A program made the position numbers and the translations under genes. Positions 59,301 through 64,000 of a stretch of DNA of 64,000 nt are shown one piece after another. Every line of letters starts with the position of its first letter. Positions within the stretch are counted from its first letter, which is position 1. Origin of the DNA: Symsagittifera roscoffensis (lineage: Eukaryota; Xenacoelomorpha; Acoela; Convolutidae); contig NC_087065.1 in NCBI RefSeq assembly GCF_963678635.1, positions 70,292,630 to 70,356,629 on the forward strand. The letters run 5' to 3'. The notes below the pieces were generated by a model. It saw only the letters and a list, made by a program, of their open reading frames with translations. It did no database searches and was not told the DNA's origin.

Positions 59301-62067
59301 TAAACCAAACACCCATTTTTGAGACGCAGATTTTTTATCAATCAATTCTAACTCCAAATTAATAGCACTGTTTCACACAAACATATCATTACTTGCTTCT
59401 AAAGACTATCCGATACCAGTATAATGAAACAGAAACAGATGTTACTTGAATATGTTTTTCATCAGCCGCATGGTAGATTCGTCCTGGCTTTTCTTGGTCC
59501 CACTCTCGAAGAAACCCACTTTGCCCGGCTGAAAAATAGTTACAATACGTCAAAAATATCACAGAAAATAAAGTTCATTATTGATTAGGTGAGCCTTGAT
59601 AAGCAAAGGACAGGGAAATAAGCAAGCTAATTTTTGAAGTCTGTTATATAAAAGTTTGGCATAGCTATTAGGTCAAATTGCACTGCAAACAAAGTTTCAT
59701 GATGAAAGTTTAAAAATAACAAAATTTGGTATATTTAGTTTTCATCTCACATCATATAAAATACCTGATGAGGGAAACTCATAAAACTGTAAGGAAATAT
59801 TGAACCATAAATGTTTCCTTTTTATCTTCAAAACGTTCAATGAAATGTTAACTAAGGAAAGCATGCTTAGAGCAAGAAAACTGAAAGTAAGAATCCTTAA
59901 CCCTTTGAAGAAAACTTAAACATGCCAACTTTTTGAGCAATCCAGCCAATATGGTAGTAAAATTTGGGAAGTAACACCATTAAAAACAGCACATTTTGAA
60001 ATTATTAATACAGGAATTTATAATTGCTCCAAAAAGTTTATAAAACTTTTTTAAAAAAGTTCCAGTCTAGCGAAAACAGCCTGAAAAGATCGAGCTTTTA
60101 ATGAGAACAACTATCAAAGAAAATCCTCAGAAAATAAATAATAAAAATTAAACATTTGGAAAAAGCCAATGAAACAAATTAAACAAAAAAAAACATATTT
60201 ATACGTTTTAATTGCTTTGAAACTACAACAAGGCTACTCGTATCAAGGTGAAGCCCTGAATATTCCGATCAAAAAATTTTTATGCCCCATTGAAAATATC
60301 GATTCCGAAAAACAAATTTATAAAAGATAATTTACCTCCGATCATTTTTTGCTAAGATCTGGGAGTTTGAAAATTGCCAACTTAGCCATGCTCTGGAAGA
60401 ATTTATGCGCCCTTTGTAGATTTTATTCATAATGTTAAAAATGTAAACCAAGTTATTTATGCGTGGTGATATATCCCGCACAACAAAATTGTTATAAATT
60501 AAATTGAGGCTTTCTAATATGTCGTATTAATTTCGTACGACTCAATTTGTGAACGATTGGATATTGTCCAAAAATTGTAGTTTTTCATGATACTCTTTTC
60601 CCAAAAAATAATTCAATAATGATTAGGAGGCAATCGGAACATTCAAGGCTTTGCACTGATAAACGAGCAGTCTTGCTCTACTTTTAAAGTAATCGGAAGT
60701 TTTCTTACTCTCAATTTCGGGTCTGATTATTAATAATTTGTCAATTAAGAGTAATTGCGTATTTTAATTGCAGTTTTTTTTTCATAGGTAATGCAATGCG
60801 TAAGTAGCGACTCGCAATGACAAAATGACTAAAAACCGATTATCGACAGGAAAAAACACAGATTTCAGATCTGTTGTAATTCTATATAATAAAACATCGA
60901 TTATGTAGTTTTGATAATCGATAATAATGCATTTTGTTTTGCAAAAGTTTTGTACTGTATATCTTCAATATATATCATTACCAAAACACACCACAGCTTT
61001 TTTCGGTATCAAATTTCATGCATACGATATAAAGATCGTATACAGATTACATACCGATTATCTAAAAATTGTCTGCAGATTATATACTGATTACATAAAG
61101 ATTATATACAGACTATATACAGATTATATACAGATTTTATACAGACCATATACATATTATAAACAAATTTTATTCTGATTTTCTTAACATTTGCCATTCA
61201 AACAATATGAAAATATGGAAACAAAATTATAAGGTAGGCTTTTCGTTGCAAATCAATTTTAAATTAAGTATCTCCGCCAAAACATGAACATAGCCAACAA
61301 AGAGTTGGAAAAGAGCAAATGAACGCAAGTAAACAGAAAAAAAAACGGACTTCTTTTTTTGAAAAACTCTCAATTTTCGAATTTTAAAGAAAAAATGGGC
61401 GCCTTTTGACTGCTTTGAACTTCTAGAGCAATTAATGATTGGCAACTGATTGATAGAAATAAGCAATTTTGAGAAAAGAGGTTTAATAATTAAGGTTTTT
61501 AATTCGATGGGAAATCTGGATACTGAATTCCACTTTCGAAACAAGAATTTGACCACAATTTTAATGACTCTTACGCTTTTTTCTCTAAGATAGTGGAGTT
61601 ATCAGAGGAAACGAGCTGAGCTTTAAAAATCGAGCAAATTTTAAAACTTTTCCTGAAAAAAAATCATCGCGACATAGATAAAAATTTCAACTACGTTCTT
61701 CGACTCTTTAAAACTGGAGAAAAAAAAACTTAAAGTATATCAAATAAATTTTTCAGCTTTGATATGAGTGCAGATCGTGTGAAATCAAATATGCTCTCAC
61801 CAATTTCTATGTTTTTTAAAATCTCAAACTAGTACAAAAAATGAACTTTTCAGATAAGACAAACGATTAGATTAATACTATATAATCACAGTAAGAATCA
61901 TAGAAAGAAAGTAAGAAAGAAAAACAACTGTCTGCTGGAAAAGCCAAACATAAAGCAAGCTAAGCGCATTGACATACATTCCAGGTAGACATCTGTTGCA
62001 TCTTAGAAGTCTTCCTTTCCAGACTAGTCGACATGGACTCTAATCCAGACTGCGCATGAGGCTGCAA
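23270..62067 (-). CDS. CCDC180: CCDC180-like coiled-coil protein, C-terminal 480 residues in 11 exons (5' part outside window)
   Basis: Exons at 61978-62067, 59446-59528, 58891-59088, 56781-56922, 56272-56415, 55550-55708, 52845-52979, 28690-28801, 26237-26403, 25500-25583 and 23270-23398 all have GT-AG borders, and every junction keeps the reading phase, giving one frame to a TGA. Landmarks include IRFDKKYLVFGD, AITRPQAIQDSFDSCADVIG, a predicted coiled coil (EFRQQIRDLEAKV), HPEMGHPNRVVQLGQL, LLLQYDGLLLIEDV, NWEGIPL and the final WSNNWTQSVAKIKALY. This order is as I recall it for the DUF4456 domain of CCDC180, a protein known mainly from ciliated cells and testis whose molecular role is not settled. 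The N-terminal DUF4455 part should lie beyond 64000. The intron after exon 7 is 24 kb, almost all minisatellite. Family assignment is from memory of the motifs, not from a search. Confidence 0.8.
23399..25499 (-). other. CCDC180: Intron between exons 10 and 11
   Basis: Two-kb intron. Holds a tRNA-like segment near its 3' end (23436-23507). A plus-strand 136-codon frame (23658-24068) looks like chance. Confidence 0.6.
23436..23507 (+). tRNA. tRNA-like sequence (pseudogene or SINE head), possible Ile-AAT
   Basis: An A-box-like TGCCTGAGTAGG (11 of 12 positions of TRGCNNAGYNGG), a CCTC-CTAATAA-GAGG arm with T before a possible AAT anticodon, and a B-box-like GAGTTCGAATCGC. The acceptor stem does not pair well, so a working tRNA is unlikely. 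The sequence after it is not a clean terminator. Best read as a tRNA-derived SINE or a decayed tRNA inside the last intron of the CCDC180-like gene. Confidence 0.4.
25500..25583 (-). CDS. CCDC180: CCDC180-like exon 10
   Basis: Twenty-eight codons in phase 0, VVKSAVVSTMKSSDVHKTVD then ILKDKYFE, between acceptor CTTCGTAG and donor GTCAGT. Confidence 0.8.
25584..26236 (-). other. CCDC180: Intron between exons 9 and 10
   Basis: Contains a 26-bp direct doublet (core TCGAAAACGCCTTGCTGTCA at about 25776-25828) and one copy of the palindromic repeat E (26050-26190). Confidence 0.6.
26050..26190 (+). repeat. Dispersed repeat E copy
   Basis: AGGGGGAGATTCGTTACTAG and GATATTCGTTACTAGGTACC flank an AT core. 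The reverse orientation of the same arrangement is at 55400-55510, with related AGGGGGAAATAGTTAA-type ends near 63720. Confidence 0.5.
26237..26403 (-). CDS. CCDC180: CCDC180-like exon 9
   Basis: After TTGTCTTGCAG two bases complete an Asn codon, then FGTKELSTEELIRRKANGES, an acidic stretch, and GNWEGIPLNTLATSDLDPNL before donor GTGGTG. The WEGIP motif is a recognisable late part of the domain. Confidence 0.8.
26430..26850 (+). repeat. Repeat G, copy 1
   Basis: Matches 61250-61720 in order: GCAAGTAAACAGAAA, TTTTTTGAAAAA..CTCAA, TTCCACGTTCG versus TTCCACTTTCG, and ACTACGTTCATCGACTCTT. Both copies lie in introns of the same gene. Confidence 0.5.
27332..27655 (+). mobile_element. Family B element, most complete copy (MITE-like)
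   Basis: Left end GGGGGGCGGATCTAGGATTT and right end CCCCTCTAAATCCTCCCCTG are imperfect inverted repeats. The interior holds TTGTCGACTATTTTTTAGG, GAGCTCTCCCAGAG, GGCGCGCGCTCCCCCTCAAA and GGTAGAATCCCTGCGGGG. No coding frame of note. Length about 320 bp. Confidence 0.65.
28690..28801 (-). CDS. CCDC180: CCDC180-like exon 8
   Basis: Acceptor ATATTTTAG, then ELLNRQAKAYCSDLAKLSEQ and LLLQYDGLLLIEDVNMG plus one base before donor GTAAGT. The acceptor is only 78 bp from the end of the minisatellite. Confidence 0.85.
29240..31725 (-). repeat. 1242-bp higher-order duplication inside the array
   Basis: Unit order and sequence variants at about 29240-30482 recur at about 30483-31725, an offset of 1242 bp (for example 29553 with 30795, 29687 with 30929 and 29989 with 31231). 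A shorter 720-bp shift repeats part of it again at 32160-32580. Boundaries are approximate. Confidence 0.7.
35579..36310 (-). repeat. 366-bp (five-unit) higher-order repeat
   Basis: 35579-35940 and 35945-36306 show the same five variant units with offset 366 bp. Confidence 0.75.
36730..44200 (-). repeat. 3735-bp near-identical higher-order duplication
   Basis: Block 36730-40465 is repeated at 40466-44200. Diagnostic variants keep the same offset over the full block (36821 with 40556, 37639 with 41374, 38297 with 42032, 39320 with 43056), with only one base of drift and a few substitutions. This is one of the youngest large changes in the array. Confidence 0.85.
45221..50852 (-). repeat. 2816-bp higher-order duplication with a converted patch
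   Basis: Block 45221-48036 is repeated at 48037-50852 (45406 with 48222, 46142 with 48958, 47155 with 49971). Within it, 49465-49690 does not match its partner at 46650-46875 but instead resembles the ATCGATGGATTTACACTGAC-type units seen near 44970-45170. Confidence 0.8.
50853..52844 (-). repeat. Exon-proximal, homogeneous part of the array
   Basis: Units here are mostly 74 bp, keep ACTTACATTGACGCC (GTAAGT in sense) and often TTTATT (AATAAA in sense). A roughly 442-bp (six-unit) higher-order repeat recurs (starts near 50930 and 51370). Confidence 0.7.
52845..52979 (-). CDS. CCDC180: CCDC180-like exon 7, whose 3' end is the repeat unit of the 24-kb array
   Basis: Forty-five codons in phase 0: EFEAKLHPEMGHPNRVVQLG, QLDGAEQERHKEIVSTIDIC, NSGVN, then donor GTAAGT at 52844. 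The last 60 bp, from about 52904, are the same sequence as the units of the minisatellite that follows in the intron. The HPEMGHPNRVVQL part is outside the repeat and is conserved CCDC180 sequence. Reading through the donor reaches a stop within the next unit, so this first donor, or another in-phase choice, must be used. Confidence 0.8.
53625..53770 (-). repeat. Family A 3'-end fragment, reverse orientation
   Basis: Reverse complement reads GGCAGTCGGAAAATTCAGAG, then CTTCGCCTCGATAAG and CGGTCTTGTTG, a diverged family A end. Confidence 0.6.
54748..55280 (+). mobile_element. Repeat family A, full copy (Helentron-like, non-autonomous)
   Basis: Starts TTGTTCCGACTTTCGGTACG with an ACTTTCG/CGAAAGT hairpin. 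The inverted partner of TGTTCCGACT, AGTCGGAACA, lies near the other end, followed by the CAGGGCTTCGCCCTG stem-loop and GCGAGCAGTCTTGTT. Subterminal inverted repeats plus a 3' hairpin are the layout of Helentron-type non-autonomous elements. No coding frame. Confidence 0.65.
55400..55510 (-). repeat. Dispersed repeat E copy
   Basis: AGTAACGAATAAAG, TTAAGCATA, TACCTAGTAAAGAACCTCCC and GGGGGAAATAGTTGAAGAGA match the reverse complement of 26050-26190. Ends about 40 bp from the exon 6 donor. Confidence 0.5.
55550..55708 (-). CDS. CCDC180: CCDC180-like exon 6, coiled coil
   Basis: Starts after ACCATTCAG with EFRQQIRDLEAKVSLVPELV and continues IKQFFQERIATLRDTKPSPE to LAKKRS, then donor GTTAGT. Heptad-like spacing of Leu/Ile/Val. 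An ATG 15 bases before the exon in the same frame is probably intronic, because exon 5 joins in phase at the acceptor. Confidence 0.85.
55709..56271 (-). other. CCDC180: Intron between exons 5 and 6
   Basis: Includes a direct doublet of AACCAACAGTTTCGGAATAC (55871-55917) and the GAGCGGTTT palindrome cluster (56030-56175). Confidence 0.6.
56030..56175. repeat. Palindromic cluster of GAGCGGTTT motifs
   Basis: GAAGCAAGATTTGAGCGGTT is followed by its reverse complement CTCAAAATCTTGCTTC, and the motif recurs with AAACGCTCAAAAACCGC and CAAGATTTGAGCGGTTTG. It could fold into strong hairpins. Confidence 0.6.
56272..56415 (-). CDS. CCDC180: CCDC180-like exon 5
   Basis: Forty-eight codons in phase 0: SYYRNKGLRAITRPQAIQDS, FDSCADVIGTKLQNYQSQAE, NFYNNTLQ. 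Acceptor TTTTATTTAG and donor GTAAAA. High-complexity conserved sequence with helical character. Confidence 0.85.
56416..56780 (-). other. CCDC180: Intron between exons 4 and 5
   Basis: Contains family B internal sequence (56480-56640, with TCGGCGCGCGTTCCCCCTCA and TTGGCGCCGAAAACGC). Confidence 0.5.
56781..56922 (-). CDS. CCDC180: CCDC180-like exon 4, start of DUF4456 region
   Basis: After GATGCATGCAG the exon gives RRGSKGIRFDKKYLVFGDKS, then HFQANIQRILQYTLEGMLVV and SD before donor GTGAGT. The IRFDKKYLVFG motif is the most recognisable start of the conserved domain. Confidence 0.85.
56923..58890 (-). other. CCDC180: Intron between exons 3 and 4
   Basis: Contains a diverged direct repeat of about 125 bp (57425-57545 and 57580-57700, shared AAAATTCAACTAAA, ACATGCTC and AACTACTCC) and a small inverted-repeat element at 57925-58098. 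Confidence 0.5.
57925..58098. mobile_element. Short inverted-repeat element (MITE-like)
   Basis: Left arm TTATTAGCTCCTCAATTTGG and right arm ACCAAAATGTGGAGCTATTA are imperfect reverse complements. An inner pair (AGGGCTTTTTCAGC and GCTAAAAAAAGCCCT) extends the palindrome. About 170 bp, non-coding. Confidence 0.5.
58891..59088 (-). CDS. CCDC180: CCDC180-like exon 3, Gly/Ser-rich linker
   Basis: Acceptor GTTTTCAG, then AQKTKLSLYQEASLAESGGG, a Gly-rich stretch and RATLSRRSTNMSDQSASGSK; donor GTGGGT after GG. This looks like a disordered linker before the DUF4456 domain. The phase 2 end matches the single T opening exon 4. Confidence 0.7.
59446..59528 (-). CDS. CCDC180: CCDC180-like exon 2
   Basis: Begins after TTTTTCAG with PGKVGFFESGTKKSQDESTM and ends in NIF plus two bases before donor GTAACA. 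The split codon joins the T that opens exon 3. Confidence 0.7.
60225..60676. repeat. Two family A fragments facing opposite ways
   Basis: 60225-60280 is a reversed family A end (reverse complement GATCGGAATATTCAGGGC). 60290-60676 is a forward, 5'-truncated copy with a TTTGCTAAGATCTGGGAG interior and GGCAATCGGAACATTCAAGG end, closing with CGAGCAGTCTTGCT. Confidence 0.55.
61030..61165 (+). repeat. 13-bp AT-rich minisatellite
   Basis: Imperfect repeats of TATATACAGATTA, about ten units. Confidence 0.8.
61250..61720 (+). repeat. Repeat G, copy 2
   Basis: Partner of 26430-26850 in the same orientation, both in introns of the CCDC180-like gene. Confidence 0.5.
61978..62067 (-). CDS. CCDC180: CCDC180-like exon 1 of those in window
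   Basis: Thirty codons, LQPHAQSGLESMSTSLERKT to QMSTWN, after acceptor TTTTTTTTCGCCAG and before donor GTATGT. Phase 0 at both ends. Polar, probably helical. Least certain of the exons because the sequence is short and poorly conserved. Confidence 0.6.
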
Positions 62068-62795
62068 CTGGCGAAAAAAAATCAATAAATTCGGTCTCTT
62101 TAACTACCGGGCATTTGTAAAACCTACAATTTTTAGAGAAGAGCAGCGAACATTACGAGGCCAAACTATGCACTGGATAGGCGCACAATTTTGGTCTGTG
62201 TAATCCTGGATTCCAGAGACAAATCTTTAAACATGTTAAAATTTTGTCGAAACGATCAAAGAAATTGAAAAAACAAAAGGACAACAAAGGGAGCGTCCTT
62301 GTCGCGGAATCCGCTTACATTATCAGGTCTAAGAAAATATCATGCAGTATTCTTTAACCAGAAAAAAAATTGCATGAAAGTTTTAAGAGCGGGCGTTCTC
62401 CAAAGTATGTTGCTCCTTTAGTCATAAAAATCATCATAAAAATACATTTTATCTTCATTTAAATCGTCATAAAAATACATTTTCTCAAAAAAATCAAACA
62501 TATTAAATGGTTTTTAAACAAACAAACTTATATATAAGGCAAAGAGTAACTTATCGGTTCTTTATTATGGTTTGCGCTGGTATGAAAGCAGACATTTCGG
62601 TTAAAAAAGCTGATGGAGTTGATTCGCTTTAACTCGGTTTTACCGCGCCCTTGTCTGGACAAGAATTAACAGCATTTTTATCTCGAAGCTTCTTATTTTC
62701 ATTTAAATAACGTAATAACGGAGGCAAATTAAATCACATAATACACTGCGCGTGAGAAAAATAAAACAAGCTAAAGATGGCCGCTAAAAGAGTCA

Positions 62796-63335
62796 TTGTT
62801 CCGACTTTCGATACGAAAGTGACGGAATATTTGTGCTCGGGGTGGGTTTTTTTTTTCTTCAGACAAATTTCGACTTTTTAACTAGCCATTTTTGACAAAA
62901 ATTTTTTATATCATTCAAAAAATATTGTTGTCCTGAGCTTAAATTTGAAAAGATATTTCACCTGTGATCATTTTTCGTAAAGTTATGAGGGTTTAAATAT
63001 TGCCATTTTGGTCAATTTGGGACAATTAACGCGCGATATATTTCGCGCTATTAACGCGTAAGCGGAGATTTAATCCGTCTTTTAAATCGTTCCAAATTGG
63101 TTGAAAGAAGCTTATTTGCCATAATTGTTTTGTTGTAATGAGCAAAATCTATTCTTTTAAACTTTATATGGCGTGTGGGGGTATGATTGATTTCATAAAA
63201 AAATTTCAAATTTTAGAAATTTTTTTTCCATTTTTTTTTATTATATTTAATTTTTTTTTATGTTACTACTGCTCGATAAACCTGAAAAGGCAGTCGGAAC
63301 ATTCAGGGCTTTGCCCTGATACGAGCAGTCTTGTT
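62796..63335 (+). mobile_element. Repeat family A, full copy (Helentron-like, non-autonomous)
   Basis: Starts TTGTTCCGACTTTCGATACG with a perfect ACTTTCG-ATA-CGAAAGT hairpin, ends GGCAGTCGGAACATTCAGGG, CTTTGCCCTG and ACGAGCAGTCTTGTT. Closely matches 54748-55280 throughout. Confidence 0.65.
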
Positions 63336-63469
63336 GAGATATAAACTTTGCTAGTTTATATAGATGTGTTAACTATTTCCCAGCCTCCCCCTTTTGAACC
63401 TTGTTAACAAATTCCCCCTATGCAGGTTATATTTTAATATCCATTTCTGTTTAAAATGAGCATTTCAAA

Positions 63470-63602
63470 AATGTACACAATTAATTGAATGTCATAAAAC
63501 AATACCAAAGGGGGAGCCTTTAGTTGGCGAGGAGGTCGAATCCCTGAGGGGTGAGGGGGGTGTGCGTCCATCTCAACCCCTCCCCTCTACATCCGCCCCT
63601 GA
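63470..63602 (+). repeat. Family B right-end fragment
   Basis: CAATACCAAAGGGGGAGCC, GGTCGAATCCCTGAGGGG and the terminal CCCCTCTACATCCGCCCCTG, the expected family B right end. Confidence 0.6.
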
Positions 63603-63744
63603 ATACATACATTAGAACTTTCATACATTAGAAATATATACATTAGAAATATATTTTCTGAAACTTGTTTTAAATTATTGAAAAGGTGACAGCCAAAGTT
63701 GAATTTCTGAAAATCGAAATAGGGGGAAATAGTTAACAAGATCC

Positions 63745-64000
63745 CATTATATTAAAAACATATATTCGTCAACGTTGGTATTAAAACAGCTAATTTGAAA
63801 TCAAATATTCTCTCGCCAAATTCGATTGTTTTTTTTTCTATAACAAAAACTCATATTAAAACGAAAAGTGAACTTATTTCAATGCATAACCTAAATTAGA
63901 GAAGCACAAACGCTCAAGATTAACACTATATGCGCACAGGAAGAATAAAAGAAAGAAAAACAACTATCTGGTGCAAAAACCAATTTGGAAGCAAGCAAAG
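63745..64000 (+). repeat. Diverged copy of the sequence flanking exon 1
   Basis: Aligns in order with 61740-61965: GAAATCAAATAT.CTCTC.CCAA, AACACTATAT versus AATACTATAT, AAAGAAAGAAAAACAACT and GCAAGCAAAG versus GCAAGCTAAG. In the earlier copy this sequence lies just outside the donor of exon 1. Confidence 0.55.

Larger units (their letters stand above)
59529..61977 (-). other. CCDC180: Intron between exons 1 and 2 of the window
   Basis: Contains opposing family A fragments (60225-60676), a 13-bp minisatellite (61030-61165) and repeat G (61250-61720). Confidence 0.5.
62068..64000 (-). other. CCDC180: Upstream intron of the CCDC180-like gene
   Basis: Contains a full family A copy, a family B end (63470-63602), repeat E-like boundaries and, at 63745-64000, a diverged copy of 61740-61965. 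No exon recognised. Confidence 0.5.

Overview
The window is eukaryotic nuclear DNA, AT-rich, with spliced genes, many transposon relics and a very large minisatellite. The main gene encodes the C-terminal part of a CCDC180-like coiled-coil protein (DUF4456 type), which points to an animal with motile cilia. No vertebrate-type repeats were seen, and Ty3/Gypsy, Copia and Helentron-like debris fits an invertebrate. The exact lineage cannot be read from this sequence.

Layout. 1-3960: a decayed Ty3/Gypsy element on the minus strand (integrase, charged linker, RNase H, half of RT, protease, gag). 3961-8009: gene-poor DNA with fragments of two dispersed repeat families and a small palindromic element. 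8015-10959: a Copia-like LTR element with both LTRs, a 5-bp target duplication, gag and protease, but no integrase or RT. 13371-14393: a 1-kb terminal-inverted-repeat element packed with 24-bp GC-rich repeats. 14907-15436: a probable small two-exon plus-strand gene of unknown family, about 150 aa. 15437-23269: diverged and recent duplications, including an 894-bp tandem duplication holding a 33-bp minisatellite.

23270-62067 (minus strand): eleven exons of the CCDC180-like gene. All eleven can be joined at GT-AG sites with matching reading phase into about 480 residues ending at a TGA. The 5' part of the gene lies beyond position 64000.

The standout feature is the roughly 24-kb array at 28880-52904, about 320 units of 72-74 bp in the intron after exon 7. 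The last 60 bp of exon 7 and its splice donor are themselves the terminal repeat unit. The array therefore looks like runaway amplification of an exon/intron boundary: 54 bp (18 codons) of exon end plus 20 bp of intron start, including GTAAGT. Toward the exon, most units keep GTAAGT, and many also carry AATAAA in the transcribed sense. The pre-mRNA would thus contain a long series of U1-type sites paired with poly(A) signals. Inside the array are recent higher-order duplications of 3735, 2816 and 1242 bp, with signs of gene conversion.
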